A stretch of 64,000 bases of DNA from an uncultured Oscillospiraceae bacterium (GTDB lineage Bacteria > Bacillota > Clostridia > Oscillospirales > Oscillospiraceae). A program made the translations under genes and the position numbers. The stretch lies in assembly GCA_934589155.1 (NCBI GenBank), contig CAKTNP010000004.1:1-64000 (forward strand), given 5' to 3'. The notes under the pieces are model-generated. The model was not told where the DNA came from, ran no database searches, and worked only from the letters and a program-made list of their open reading frames with translations. Positions 42,868 to 51,504 of this stretch are shown one piece after another. The stretch's first letter is position 1. The number at the start of each line of letters is the position of its first letter.

Positions 42868-42996
42868 CAAATTTGTTGGATAATTCGCAAGATTTTACAT
42901 TTTTCCGCTCGGAACCCGGCATTGGAGCCTCTCTTTCGTGCAATCTGTTCCACGGCGCCCGCTCCGGGGGCCGTTTTTGCCCTCCGGCTCCGGATA

Positions 42997-43032
42997 CAAA
43001 GGGGCCCCGGCGGTTCCGGGAACCGCCGGGGC
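42997..43032 (-). terminator. Terminator of queT-cysteine desulfurase operon
   Basis: A perfect 14-bp stem (43004-43017 with 43019-43032) directly after the desulfurase stop; the minus-strand tail is CCCTTTG, so the T run is short. Confidence 0.75.
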
Positions 43033-43037
43033 TTTCC

Positions 43038-44171
43038 TTATTTCTGCAGCCGGGATACGGCCTTTTTGACCTCCAGGATAATGCGGCCTACCTCCGCCTC
43101 CGTGTTTTCGGGGCCCAGGGTCAGCCGCAGGCTGCCGCCCCGGCAGTCCTCCGGCACCCCCATGGCCAGGAGCACATGGCTGGGCTCCAGAGATCCAGAC
43201 GAGCAGGCGGAGCCGGCCGAGGTGCAGATCCCCGCCCGGTCCAGCAGGAGCAGCAGGGTTTCCCCCTCCACACGTGAAAAGGAAAAATGGGCGTTTCCCG
43301 GCAGCCGGTTTACAGGGTCGCCGTTGAGCCGGGCCCCGGGGATCTCCAGGATTCCCCGGATCAGCCGGTCCCGGAGTCCCGTCAAATAGGTCCGGTTTTC
43401 TTCCATCCGGGACACCGCTTCCGTCAACGCCGCCGTCATGGCCACGATCCCCGGCAGGTCCTCGGTACCTGCCCGTTTGCCCCGCTCCTGGCCGCCGCCC
43501 CGGATCAGGGGCGCCGCCTGAATTCCCCGGCGGCAGTACAGGGCGCCCACGCCCTTGGGCCCGCCGAACTTGTGGCCCGACAGGGACATGAGGTCCACCC
43601 CCAGAGCCTGAACGTCCACAGGGATCTGGCCCACGGCCTGAACGGCGTCGGTGTGACACAGAACGCCGTGTTTTCGGCAAAGGGCGGCGATTTCCCGGAC
43701 CGGCTCCAGGGTCCCCACCTCATTGTTGGCCAGCATCACGGACACCATAGCCGTATCCGGCCGGATGGCGGCCTCCACCTGTCCAGGATCCACCCGGCCC
43801 AGGCCGTCCACGTCCAGGAGGGTCACGGAAAAGCCCCGGTCCTCCAGCGCCTCCAGGGTCCGCAGCACTGCGGGGTGCTCGATCTTCGTGGAGATCAGGT
43901 GCCGCTTTCCGGCTCTCTCTCCGATCCTGGCCCCGGTCAGCAGGGCCTGGTTGTCGGCCTCGGAGCCGCCGGAGGTAAACAGGATCTCCCGGGGCCCCGC
44001 CCCCAGGCACCGGGCCGTCTCCGCCCGGGCCCCCTCCAGGGCCGACTTGGCCTCCCGGCCGGGGCCGTACTGGCTGGAGGGATTGGCCCATAGGGTCTCC
44101 GCCGCCTTAGCATAGGCCGCCCGGGCCGCCGGACTCATAGGGCTTGTTGCGGCATGGTCCGCATAGATCAT
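43038..44171 (-). CDS. Cysteine desulfurase (IscS/NifS type)
   Basis: A PLP enzyme that releases sulfur from cysteine as an enzyme-bound persulfide. The PLP Lys is in SLSGHKFGGPKG near residue 195 and the catalytic Cys in the flexible loop SAGSACSSGSLEPSH near 318, the class I (IscS/NifS) layout, unlike the SufS at 46.6 kb. 377 residues; AAGGAAGGAGGGAGACTCT precedes the ATG. It follows queT by 39 bases, with no terminator between, so it may share the preQ1-type control; a link to tRNA thiolation is possible, but no thiI or mnmA is seen next to it. Confidence 0.93.
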   Translation of the reverse strand: MIYADHAATSPMSPAARAAYAKAAETLWANPSSQYGPGREAKSALEGARAETARCLGAGPREILFTSGGSEADNQALLTGARIGERAGKRHLISTKIEHPAVLRTLEALEDRGFSVTLLDVDGLGRVDPGQVEAAIRPDTAMVSVMLANNEVGTLEPVREIAALCRKHGVLCHTDAVQAVGQIPVDVQALGVDLMSLSGHKFGGPKGVGALYCRRGIQAAPLIRGGGQERGKRAGTEDLPGIVAMTAALTEAVSRMEENRTYLTGLRDRLIRGILEIPGARLNGDPVNRLPGNAHFSFSRVEGETLLLLLDRAGICTSAGSACSSGSLEPSHVLLAMGVPEDCRGGSLRLTLGPENTEAEVGRIILEVKKAVSRLQK

Positions 44172-44210
44172 AGAGTCTCCCTCCTTCCTTTTTTGATTTT
44201 TCTGTTGTGT

Positions 44211-44738
44211 TCAGTCCCCGGCAAAGAGCTTCCGGTCCAGGCTCCGGGCGGTAAGGGCAAAGTACAGGGCCGTACCCAGCACCAGCAGCACCGCCGCCTC
44301 ACCAATGGCCACATACAGGGCGTTGATCCAGAACACGGGCCAGGTAAACCGGTCCGCCAGGAATTTCGTCAGCTCCCAGCCCACCAAAAACGCATTCCAG
44401 AGAGCGGGCATCAAAAGGCTCATCAGAGGGAACTTCCCCAGCTTGGCCTGGCGAAGAAACCACATACAGCTGACGGCCCCCAGGGTAGCCAGGGTCCCCA
44501 CCAGCCAGTCCAGGGGCAGGGCCTGGGCATTGCTGAGATTAAAAAGCAAACAGCCCAGAGTCAGTCCAGGAATGGCCGCCGGCGTGAACAGGGCAAAAAT
44601 GCACAGTGCCTCGGACAGCCGGAATTGGATCGCCATGGAGGTGGAGCCGGGCCAGAGGATATTCTGGGCATAGGTCAGCACCACATACAGGGCCGCCAGC
44701 ACCGCGGCGTGGGTGAGGAATTTGACATTTTTCTTCAT
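44211..44738 (-). CDS. queT: QueT family queuosine-precursor transporter (ECF substrate subunit)
   Basis: A 175-residue membrane protein with five or six hydrophobic segments, in the QueT family: substrate-binding subunits of energy-coupling factor transporters thought to import preQ1/preQ0-type queuosine precursors. The N-terminal KFLTHAAVLAALYVVLTYAQN and the QFRLSEALCIFALFTPAAIPGLTLGC region are family-typical. I chose ATG 44738 (MKKNVKF) after GGAAGGACGAG; the longer frame would run through the leader terminator. The upstream leader resembles a preQ1 riboswitch, which strongly supports the substrate. The energising EcfAAT module is not in the window. Confidence 0.9.
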   Translation of the reverse strand: MKKNVKFLTHAAVLAALYVVLTYAQNILWPGSTSMAIQFRLSEALCIFALFTPAAIPGLTLGCLLFNLSNAQALPLDWLVGTLATLGAVSCMWFLRQAKLGKFPLMSLLMPALWNAFLVGWELTKFLADRFTWPVFWINALYVAIGEAAVLLVLGTALYFALTARSLDRKLFAGD

Positions 44739-44784
44739 CGGTTTTCTCGTCCTTCCCAGTTCGCGCCAAAGGCCCCATAGGCAC

Positions 44785-44807
44785 AAAAAATGGACGCAAA
44801 GCGCCCA
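44785..44807 (-). terminator. Leader (attenuator) terminator before queT
   Basis: Minus-strand TGGGCGC (44801-44807) pairs with GCGTCCA (44791-44797), with one G-U pair, then six T residues. It lies between the promoter and the queT start, so it must act as a conditional stop. Confidence 0.85.
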
Positions 44808-44839
44808 TCCCCAGTGCTGCCCGAAGGTTCCTTCCGGCA

Positions 44840-44897
44840 ATCCCTAGTTTTATTCCGGCGGCTTTCCCGCCCGACAGGATGGTTACGAACTGTCTTT
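44840..44897 (-). promoter_or_regulatory. Putative preQ1-type riboswitch aptamer before queT
   Basis: On the minus strand, GACAG (44890-44894) and CTGTC (44873-44877) form a stem around a 12-base loop TTCGTAACCATC, and the A-rich tail AATAAAACTAGGG (44842-44854) follows. The classic preQ1-I RNA has a 5-bp stem, a 12-base loop beginning TTC and a tail like AAAAAACTAAGG. Here a GC hairpin with a GAAA loop (GGCGG-GAAA-GCCGCC) is inserted between stem and tail, which class I normally lacks; a class III relative is an alternative. Location before queT and the attenuator terminator support ligand control. Confidence 0.62.
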
Positions 44898-44930
44898 ATT
44901 GAATTATCACGGGCACCGGCCCGCTCCGGT

Positions 44931-44959
44931 ATTATACCGGGGATCCGCCCCCCGGTCAA
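44931..44959 (-). promoter_or_regulatory. Promoter of queT operon
   Basis: Minus-strand TTGACC (44954-44959), 17-base spacer, TATAAT (44931-44936), nearly consensus; the transcript starts about 185 bases before queT, leaving room for the leader RNA. Confidence 0.85.
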
Positions 44960-44981
44960 GGGGTTTTTGCGCTTTTCCGGG

Positions 44982-45005
44982 AAAAACCGGCGCCCAGAGG
45001 GCGTC
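44982..45005 (-). terminator. Terminator of azlCD
   Basis: CGCCC (44991-44995) with GGGCG (44999-45003), extended imperfectly by CCGG pairing, followed on the minus strand by GTTTTTC. It lies just after azlD. Confidence 0.7.
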
Positions 45006-45011
45006 GGCCGT

Positions 45012-45311
45012 TTACACAAAACATTCCAGGAGCAGCACCGTGGCACAGCAGATCAGGCTCACGGGCAAAAGGCCCACCCCGGCCCAGGCGCAGATCAGCC
45101 CCACCACAAAGGCGGCGGCCCCGGCAACAGGGCTCTGAGTCACCTGGGTAATGGCGGGGAAGGTCATCACCGCCAGGGTCACATAGGGCACATAATAGAG
45201 GAAGGATCTTAGAAATCGGCTCCGGATGGGCTTCCGGATCAGGGTCAGGGGCAGCACCCGGACCACAAAAATGGTGGCTGCCATGACGAGAATGTACACA
45301 TAGGGGCTCAT
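45012..45311 (-). CDS. azlD: AzlD family branched-chain amino acid exporter small subunit
   Basis: A 99-residue membrane protein with four hydrophobic segments, the small partner of AzlC; together they form an exporter for branched-chain amino acids and their analogues. The VRVLPLTLIRKPIRSRFLRSFLYYVPY string is typical of AzlD. The ATG at 45311 overlaps the azlC stop by four bases; a longer frame upstream is the azlC shadow. Confidence 0.92.
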   Translation of the reverse strand: MSPYVYILVMAATIFVVRVLPLTLIRKPIRSRFLRSFLYYVPYVTLAVMTFPAITQVTQSPVAGAAAFVVGLICAWAGVGLLPVSLICCATVLLLECFV

Positions 45312-46012
45312 TGGGCATCCTCCTTCCGGGGAAACAGCAGGGCGGCGGCCCCGGCGATCAGCACCGTCAGCACGATGGTCTGCAGGCCCCCGGACCAGCC
45401 GGACACCACGGGCAGATTCTGGAACAGCCAGCTTAGAAGAAAGCTCACCAGAACGCAGCCCAGCACCACCCGGTCCTTCTTGGCCGGGGGCACGATCACC
45501 GCCAGGAACATGCCGAAGAGCATGACGGAAAAGCCGCTGGCCAGCCGCTCCGGCATCATGGCCCCCAGGACGATGCCCAGCACGGTCCCAAGGCTCCAGA
45601 AGGGGATGGAGGCGCACATTTCGCCGTAGTAATAGCTGGGCTCCAGATAGCCGGGCTGGGCGATGGCCAGGCCGAAGAGCTCGTCCGTCAGGTCAAAGCC
45701 GATGAGCAGCCGGTGACGCAGGGGCAGGTCCGGACTCAGCTTCTGGCTCAGGGCACAGCCCATGAGCAGGTATCGGGCATTGGCCACGATCATCATCAGG
45801 ATCATGGTCAGAACGCTGCCGCCTTCGGCAATGACGGTAATGGCGGCGTATTCTCCCGCCGAGGCGTTTCCCAGGAGGCTCAGCAGCAGCCCCTGAAAGG
45901 CGTTGAGCTGGGCGGTGCGGCAGGCAATGCCCACGCCAAAGCTGACCGTTAAATATCCCAAGCCCACGGGCAGGGCGTCCCGCAGTCCGGCGAGGAAGGC
46001 TTTTTTCTTCAC
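45308..46012 (-). CDS. azlC: AzlC family branched-chain amino acid exporter large subunit
   Basis: A 234-residue membrane protein with about seven hydrophobic segments. The N-terminal GLRDALPVGLGYLTVSFGVG and the NARYLLMGCALSQKL motif are AzlC hallmarks. Start is GTG 46012, with AAAGGATCGGA upstream at a somewhat long spacing. It forms an operon with azlD, with its own promoter; the regulator is not visible. Confidence 0.93.
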   Translation of the reverse strand: MKKKAFLAGLRDALPVGLGYLTVSFGVGIACRTAQLNAFQGLLLSLLGNASAGEYAAITVIAEGGSVLTMILMMIVANARYLLMGCALSQKLSPDLPLRHRLLIGFDLTDELFGLAIAQPGYLEPSYYYGEMCASIPFWSLGTVLGIVLGAMMPERLASGFSVMLFGMFLAVIVPPAKKDRVVLGCVLVSFLLSWLFQNLPVVSGWSGGLQTIVLTVLIAGAAALLFPRKEDAQ

Positions 46013-46062
46013 GGAGGTCCGATCCTTTCAGGATTCCACAAAAATCCAAAATTTATTTGGAA

Positions 46063-46091
46063 ATTTTACCATATTCCCGCCGGTTTGTAAA
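46063..46091 (-). promoter_or_regulatory. Promoter of azlCD
   Basis: Minus-strand TTTACA (46086-46091), 17-base spacer, TAAAAT (46063-46068). Confidence 0.7.
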
Positions 46092-46166
46092 GCCTTTTCC
46101 GCGGCCGCTCCCGGCCAGAACCGCCGGAATCCGCCCGGCCCGCTCCGGCGCCATAAACGCGGGCAA

Positions 46167-46190
46167 GGCCCCGGACGGTCGTCCGGGGCC
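46167..46190 (-). terminator. Hairpin at the end of the suf operon
   Basis: GGCCCCGGAC (46167-46176) pairs with GTCCGGGGCC (46181-46190). The minus-strand tail is only TTGCCC, so termination is probable but not textbook. Confidence 0.6.
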
Positions 46191-46209
46191 CTGCTGTTCC
46201 ATAATGGGC

Positions 46210-46653
46210 TTATTCCTTTTTGGCTTCCGCCCGCTCCGTCAGGGCCTGGGTCATGGTCCGCCAGCCCAGCATGGCGCATTTCACCCGGGCGGGCATGTGG
46301 GAAATGTCCTGCAGGGCCGAAGCCTCCTCCAGGCTCTCGATCTCCACGGGGTCGGCCTCCCCCCGGATCATTTTCTGGAAGGTCTCGCCCATGGCCAGGG
46401 CCTCCTCCCGGGTCTTTCCCAGGATCATGCCCAGCATAATGTCCGCCGAGGCCTGGGAAATGGCGCAGCCGGAGCCCACAAAGCCCCCGTCTACCACCCG
46501 GTCTCCCTCCAGCTTTAATTTCAGGACGATCTCGTCGCCGCAGCTGGGGTTCACCCCTTCCAGGGAAATATCCGCATCCGGAATGTCGTGCTTGAATTCC
46601 GGATGGATGTTGTGCTCCGTCAGGATCTCGTTGTAAAAGCTCCTAGTTTCCAT
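46210..46653 (-). CDS. sufU: SufU iron-sulfur scaffold/sulfur-transfer protein
   Basis: A zinc-containing IscU-like protein that takes sulfur from SufS in Gram-positive SUF systems. The 147-residue chain has the three conserved Cys: NPSCGD near residue 38, GSGCAIS near 63 and VKCAML near 125, with the Asp of CGDE. It overlaps the sufS end by 11 bases and is last in the rrf2-sufCBDSU operon. Confidence 0.95.
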   Translation of the reverse strand: METRSFYNEILTEHNIHPEFKHDIPDADISLEGVNPSCGDEIVLKLKLEGDRVVDGGFVGSGCAISQASADIMLGMILGKTREEALAMGETFQKMIRGEADPVEIESLEEASALQDISHMPARVKCAMLGWRTMTQALTERAEAKKE

Positions 46654-47854
46654 AGCCCATTCGCTCCCTCAGGGTGGAAACGCTCTTCAAAAAGCGCTCC
46701 ACGTCCTCTTCCGTATTGTAAAAGGCGATGCTGGCCCGGGCGGTAGACATAAGGCCCAGGTGCCGCAGCAGAGGCTGGGCGCAGTGGTGGCCCGCCCGGA
46801 TGGCCACGCCGTCGGCGGCCAGGATCTCGCTGATGTCGTGGGGATGGACCCCGTCCACCGTAAAGGTCACGATACCGTGGTGGTTTTCCGGCTCCGGAGC
46901 CCCAACGATGTGGACCTCCGGCAGCTTTTGCAGCCCCGCCATGGCGATTTTCGTCAGCTCCAGCTCCCGCCGGGCCATTTCGTCAAAGCCCACGGACCGG
47001 ATATAGTCCACGGCGGCGGCCAGGCCCGCAGCCCCGGCGCCGTTGACGGTGCCGGCCTCAAACTTGTGGGGCAGCTCCGCGTAGACCGCGGACTCCCTCG
47101 TCACGGACTCGATCATCTCGCCGCCGGTAAGGAATGGGGGCATCTCCTCCAGCAGGTCCTCCCGACCGTAGAGTACGCCGATGCCCATGGGGCCGTAGAG
47201 CTTGTGGCCGGAACAGGCGAAGAAATCCGCCCCCAAATCCCGAACATTTACGGCCATATGGGGCGTACTTTGCGCTCCGTCCACCACCATTACCGCATTT
47301 TTCCGGTGAGCCAGAGCCGCCACTTCCTTCACAGGATATTCCCGGCCCAGCACGTTGGACACCTGCGTTAAGGCCACGATCCGGGTCCTGTCGGTGATGA
47401 GCTTTTCAACTTTATTGAGGTCCAGGCTGCCGTCGGGCTCGCACTCCATGAAGCGAAGGGCTGCGCCGGTGTTCCGGCACACCATCTGCCAGGGCAGAAG
47501 ATCGCTGTGGTGCTCCATAACGGAGACCAGCACCTCGTCCCCGGCCTTCACATGGGTAAGTCCGTAGCTGTAAGCCACCAAATTCAGACTTTCCGTGGTA
47601 TTCCGGGTGAAAATGATCTCCCGGCCGGATTTTGCCCCCAGAAAGTCCCGCATTTTCTCCCGGGCGCCCTCATAAAGCTCCGTAGCCTCTACGCTTAAGG
47701 GGTACAGGCCTCGCAGGGGATTGGCGTTATGCTTCCGGTAAAAGTCCAATTCCGCATCCAAAACCGCCTGGGGACGCTGGGCCGTAGCGGCGCTGTCCAG
47801 GTAAGCCACGTCGGTTTCGGCAAAAATCGGGAAGTCCGCCTTATAATTCTTCAT
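46643..47854 (-). CDS. sufS: Cysteine desulfurase SufS
   Basis: A class II PLP cysteine desulfurase supplying sulfur to SufU/SufBCD. The PLP Lys lies in ACSGHKLYGPMGIGVLYG near residue 225 and the catalytic Cys in the short RAGHHCAQPLL loop near 360, the SufS type. I prefer ATG 47854 (MKNYKADFP) because GGGGGATGACC is five bases away; ATG 47860 is two codons upstream. 403 residues. It overlaps the sufD end by about 14 bases. Confidence 0.95.
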   Translation of the reverse strand: MKNYKADFPIFAETDVAYLDSAATAQRPQAVLDAELDFYRKHNANPLRGLYPLSVEATELYEGAREKMRDFLGAKSGREIIFTRNTTESLNLVAYSYGLTHVKAGDEVLVSVMEHHSDLLPWQMVCRNTGAALRFMECEPDGSLDLNKVEKLITDRTRIVALTQVSNVLGREYPVKEVAALAHRKNAVMVVDGAQSTPHMAVNVRDLGADFFACSGHKLYGPMGIGVLYGREDLLEEMPPFLTGGEMIESVTRESAVYAELPHKFEAGTVNGAGAAGLAAAVDYIRSVGFDEMARRELELTKIAMAGLQKLPEVHIVGAPEPENHHGIVTFTVDGVHPHDISEILAADGVAIRAGHHCAQPLLRHLGLMSTARASIAFYNTEEDVERFLKSVSTLRERMGYGN

Positions 47855-48779
47855 GGTCATCCCCCAACTCTTCGCCCAAATTCGTCAGGATCTCCTGAGA
47901 TATTTCCGCATTTTCGATGCTTCTGGCCAACGCTTCGATGGCGGCCCGGGCCAAAATATGCTCCGCCAGAGCCTTTTCGATGCCCCGGCTCTCAAAATAG
48001 AACACAGTTGCATCGTCCAGTTGCCCGATGGTTGCCCCGTGGTTGCCCACCACGTTTTCCTCGGCGCAGAGGATGAGGGGCACGGTCTTATTTACCACGT
48101 CGTCCCCCAAAAGCAGCACCGTCTCCTTCTCGTTGCCCACGGAACCGGCGGAGCCGGTCTTGAAGTCGATGGTGCCCCGGAAGATCTTCTTCGCCCCATC
48201 CATGAGGGCGCCGGAGGTGTCGATGCGGCTCTCCGTATTTTTGCCGAAGTGGTCCACGGCCACGTTCATATCCAGGGTCTGGGTATTCCGGCCCAGATAG
48301 CCCAGGTCCGCCTCAAAGACGCTGCCGTCGCCCCGGAGGGTCACGGCGGTGTCGGCATACAGGTCTCCGTCGCCAAGCAAAATCTGGGTCAGGGCAAAGC
48401 GGGCGTTTTCGGCGCAGGTGACCTCAATGCGGCTGTACAGGCTCCGGTCCGCCGGGGCCTTCAAAAACTGCACCAGCCGGACCCGGGCATTTTCCGCCAG
48501 GGTCAGCTTCGTGATCACGGCCTGATTCCCCCGACCGTCCAGGATCTGGAACCAGGTGCCCTCCGTCCCCGCCGGGGCCGTCAGGTCCATGGCCCTTTTC
48601 GTATATTCCGTCTCCCCGGAGACCCGGTCCAGCCGGGAGGTACCCTCCCCGGCCAGGGTCAGGGACACCGGCTCCGGTACCGTCTCCGCCTCCCTGTCCC
48701 AGGGGAAGGCGGCTTCGTTGACCTTCAGCCAGTTCCAGGTGGGGGACGGCAGCTTATTTACGATCCAATTTTCTTTCAT
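47841..48779 (-). CDS. sufD: SufD iron-sulfur assembly protein
   Basis: Partner of SufB in the SufBCD complex that builds iron-sulfur clusters. The 312-residue chain has the beta-helix core and C-terminal ADDATVFYFESRGIEKALAEHILARA-like block shared by SufB and SufD; its HGATIGQLDD string holds the conserved His. The N-terminal part (LPSPTWNWLKVNEAAFPWD) is SufD-like but short compared with E. coli SufD (423 residues), as is usual in Clostridia. It starts 25 bases after sufB. Confidence 0.92.
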   Translation of the reverse strand: MKENWIVNKLPSPTWNWLKVNEAAFPWDREAETVPEPVSLTLAGEGTSRLDRVSGETEYTKRAMDLTAPAGTEGTWFQILDGRGNQAVITKLTLAENARVRLVQFLKAPADRSLYSRIEVTCAENARFALTQILLGDGDLYADTAVTLRGDGSVFEADLGYLGRNTQTLDMNVAVDHFGKNTESRIDTSGALMDGAKKIFRGTIDFKTGSAGSVGNEKETVLLLGDDVVNKTVPLILCAEENVVGNHGATIGQLDDATVFYFESRGIEKALAEHILARAAIEALARSIENAEISQEILTNLGEELGDDHEEL

Positions 48780-48804
48780 CTATCATTACCCCTTCCGAAA
48801 CCGG

Positions 48805-50211
48805 TCAGCCGATGCTGCCCTTCATTTCCAGACGGATCAGGTTGTTCATTTCCACGGCGTACTCCAGGGGCAGCTCCTTGGACACGTTGTCCGCAAAGCC
48901 GCTGACGATAAGAGCCCGGGCGTCCTCCTCGCTCATGCCCCGGCTCATGAGATAGAACACCGCGTCGTCGCTGATGCTGCCGATCTTGGCCTCGTGGCCC
49001 ACGGCGGCATCCTTCGTGCGGATATCCATGGCGGGGATGGTGTCGGACCGGGACTCCGAATCCAGCATCAAAGACTGGCAGGACACGGCGGACTTGGCCC
49101 CCGCGGCCCCCTTCTGGACCACCACGCTGCTGCGGAAGGTGCTGATGCCGCCGCCCTTGCTGATGGACCGGGTATTCATATAGGAGCTGGTGTTCTTGCC
49201 GATGTGGGTGACCTTGGCGCCGGTGTCCAGGTTCTGGCCCGCGGCGGCGAAGGTCACGCCGGTGAACTCCATCTTGGCGTTGTCCCCCTTGAGAACGCTC
49301 ATGGGGTACAGGCAGCCCACATGGGAGCCGAAGGAGCCGGAGACCCACTCGATGACGCCGTTCTCCTCCACCAGGGCCCGCTTGGTATTCAGGTTGTACA
49401 TATTCTTGGACCAGTTCTCAATGGTGGAGTACCGCAGCTTTGCGTTCTTCTTCACATACAGCTCCACGCAGCCGGCGTGAAGATTGGCCACGTTGTACTT
49501 GGGGGCGGAGCAGCCCTCGATAAAGTGGAGGCTGGCGCCCTCGTCCACAATGATGAGGGTGTGCTCGAACTGGCCTGCTCCCTTGGCATTGAGCCGGAAG
49601 TAAGATTGCAGAGGAATGGACACCTGGACCCCCTTGGGCACATACACAAAGGAGCCGCCGGACCACACCGCCCCGTGGAGAGCGGCGAACTTGTGATCTC
49701 TTGGGGTCACCAGCTTCATGAAGTACTTCTGGACCATGTCGGCGTACTCGCCCTTCAGGGCGCTTTCCATATCCGTGTACACCACGCCCTGGGCCGCCAC
49801 CTCATCCCGCACGTTGTGGTACACCAGCTCGGAATCGTACTGGGCGCCTACCCCGGCCAGAGACTTCCGCTCGGCCTGGGGAATGCCCAGCCGCTCGAAG
49901 GTATCCTTGATATCCTGGGGAACGTTTTCCCAGTTGTTCTGCATTTTGGTATTGGGCCGGACGTAGGTGGCGATGTGGTCCATGTCCAGGCCCTCAATGC
50001 TGGGGCCCCAGTTGGGCACCGGCATTTCATTGTAGATTTGCAGGCTGTGGAGCCGGAACTGCTGCATCCAGACGGGGTCGTTCTTCTCCTTGGACAGCTT
50101 GTCCACGATCTCCGGGGTCAAGCCCGCCTGCATCCGGTAGGCGTCGTGTTCCTCGTCCCGGATGTCGTATATGCTGCGGTCAATGTCCGCCACTTGGGTC
50201 TTTTCTTCCAT
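48805..50211 (-). CDS. sufB: SufB iron-sulfur assembly protein
   Basis: The scaffold subunit on which the cluster is built. The 468-residue length is standard. Family landmarks: IYDIRDEEHDAYRMQAGLTPEIV at the N-terminus, PYVPKGVQVS-like FVYVPKGVQVSIPLQSYFRLN, HFIEGCSAPKY with a conserved Cys, and the C-terminal SRGMSEEDARALIVSGFA. AAGGGGGCG precedes the ATG, and sufC ends 14 bases upstream. Confidence 0.96.
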   Translation of the reverse strand: MEEKTQVADIDRSIYDIRDEEHDAYRMQAGLTPEIVDKLSKEKNDPVWMQQFRLHSLQIYNEMPVPNWGPSIEGLDMDHIATYVRPNTKMQNNWENVPQDIKDTFERLGIPQAERKSLAGVGAQYDSELVYHNVRDEVAAQGVVYTDMESALKGEYADMVQKYFMKLVTPRDHKFAALHGAVWSGGSFVYVPKGVQVSIPLQSYFRLNAKGAGQFEHTLIIVDEGASLHFIEGCSAPKYNVANLHAGCVELYVKKNAKLRYSTIENWSKNMYNLNTKRALVEENGVIEWVSGSFGSHVGCLYPMSVLKGDNAKMEFTGVTFAAAGQNLDTGAKVTHIGKNTSSYMNTRSISKGGGISTFRSSVVVQKGAAGAKSAVSCQSLMLDSESRSDTIPAMDIRTKDAAVGHEAKIGSISDDAVFYLMSRGMSEEDARALIVSGFADNVSKELPLEYAVEMNNLIRLEMKGSIG

Positions 50212-50225
50212 GGGTCACGCCCCCT

Positions 50226-50978
50226 TCAAGCCTGGGACAGGCTGCCGAAGCCCTTTTCGTTGATGGTCTCCACCAGGTCCGCCCCGCCGTTTTTCACAAT
50301 AACGCCCTTTTCCATAATGTGGGTGGCATCCACGGTGAGGGCCTCCAGGATCCGGGTGCTGTGGGTGATGATGAGAAGGGAGCCGTGGCAGCGCTGGCGG
50401 TAGAGCTGGACCCCCTGGGACACGGTGCGGACGGCGTCCACATCCAGGCCGGAGTCGGTCTCGTCCAGGATGGCCAGTTTCGGCTCCAGCATGAGCATCT
50501 GCAGGATCTCCGCCTTTTTCTTCTCGCCGCCGGAGAAGCCCACGTTCAGGTCCCGCTCGGCATAGCTCTCGTCCATCTGCAGCAGGGCCATGGTCTCCTT
50601 CAAACGCTTTTTGAAGTCCCACAGACGCAGGCGGCTGCCGGTCTTCTGCTCCAGGGCGGAGCGAATGAAGGCGGACAGGGTCACCCCCGGCACCTCCAAG
50701 GGGTTCTGGAAGGACAGGAAAATGCCCTTTTTCGCCCGCTCGTTTACGGGCATTTCGGTGATGTCCTCCCCGTCAAAGAAAATCCTGCCGGAGGTGACGG
50801 TGTAGGCGGGGTTGCCGGTAATGGCGTAGCCCAGGGTGGATTTGCCGGTGCCGTTGGGTCCCATGAGCACATGGGTCTCGTCGGCGCCCACCTCCAGGTT
50901 CACCCCGTGGAGGATCTCCTGGTCCTCTACGCTGACGTGAAGGTCCCGGACCTCCAAAATGTTCTTATCTTTCTTCAT
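50226..50978 (-). CDS. sufC: SufC ATPase
   Basis: A soluble ABC-type ATPase that drives conformational change in SufBD. Walker A is GPNGTGKST near residue 38, the signature FSGGEKKKAEI near 150 and Walker B LAILDETDSGLD near 172. 250 residues is usual. It overlaps the rrf2 end by 14 bases and has AGGAGGAACACC before its ATG. Confidence 0.96.
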   Translation of the reverse strand: MKKDKNILEVRDLHVSVEDQEILHGVNLEVGADETHVLMGPNGTGKSTLGYAITGNPAYTVTSGRIFFDGEDITEMPVNERAKKGIFLSFQNPLEVPGVTLSAFIRSALEQKTGSRLRLWDFKKRLKETMALLQMDESYAERDLNVGFSGGEKKKAEILQMLMLEPKLAILDETDSGLDVDAVRTVSQGVQLYRQRCHGSLLIITHSTRILEALTVDATHIMEKGVIVKNGGADLVETINEKGFGSLSQA

Positions 50979-51435
50979 GGTGTTCCTCCTGTTCCGAATT
51001 GCAGCACCGGGCCTCCCGGGTATTTTTTGCGGAATCCATCAGGTCCTGCAGGGTGTAGTGGTCAATATAAGCGTTGATATGCTCCTCCAGGCCGATCCAG
51101 AAGGGCATGGTATAGCAGGCGGCGCTGCCCTCGCACTTTTTTCCGTCGGGGCTCAGGCAGGCCACGGGGAAGAACTCCCCCTCCGCCGCCCGGAGAATTT
51201 CTCCGGCGGTGTAGCCCTTGGGGGGCCGCTTGAGCTTATAGCCCCCGGCCTTGCCGATGGCGCTTTCCACCAGGCTGTTTTTGCCGAGCTCCGTCATAAT
51301 GGTTTCCAGATACTTCCGGGACAGGCTCAGCCGGTCCGCAATATCCTTCAGCCGCAGGTAATTGTCCTCGCCCCCGTGCTCGGCCATGTCCAGCATGACC
51401 CGCAGGGCGTAGCGGCCCTTGGTGGAGATCATCAT
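50965..51435 (-). CDS. Rrf2/IscR-type iron-sulfur regulator of the suf operon
   Basis: A 156-residue winged-helix regulator of the Rrf2 family. The DNA-binding N-terminus (STKGRYALRVMLDMA, LSRKYLETIM, GGYKLKRPPKGYT) is followed by three Cys (93, 101, 107) able to hold a cluster; spacing is C-x7-C-x5-C, compared with C-x5-C-x5-C in E. coli IscR. As first gene of the suf operon it probably represses or adjusts the operon according to cluster supply. AAAGGAGG precedes the two Met codons; the first, 51435, is used. Confidence 0.93.
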   Translation of the reverse strand: MMISTKGRYALRVMLDMAEHGGEDNYLRLKDIADRLSLSRKYLETIMTELGKNSLVESAIGKAGGYKLKRPPKGYTAGEILRAAEGEFFPVACLSPDGKKCEGSAACYTMPFWIGLEEHINAYIDHYTLQDLMDSAKNTREARCCNSEQEEHHEER

Positions 51436-51486
51436 GGTGGGATCCTCCTTTCCGGCCCCAATGGGACCCCGGCAGGGCTTTTAATC

Positions 51487-51503
51487 CCTACTTTTATCGT
51501 AGG
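51487..51503. promoter_or_regulatory. Inverted repeat at the suf start site, candidate Rrf2 operator
   Basis: CCTAC (51487-51491), seven bases, GTAGG (51499-51503), flanked by AT on each side. It begins just downstream of the -10, where a bound regulator would block transcription. Confidence 0.5.
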
Positions 51504-51504
51504 T

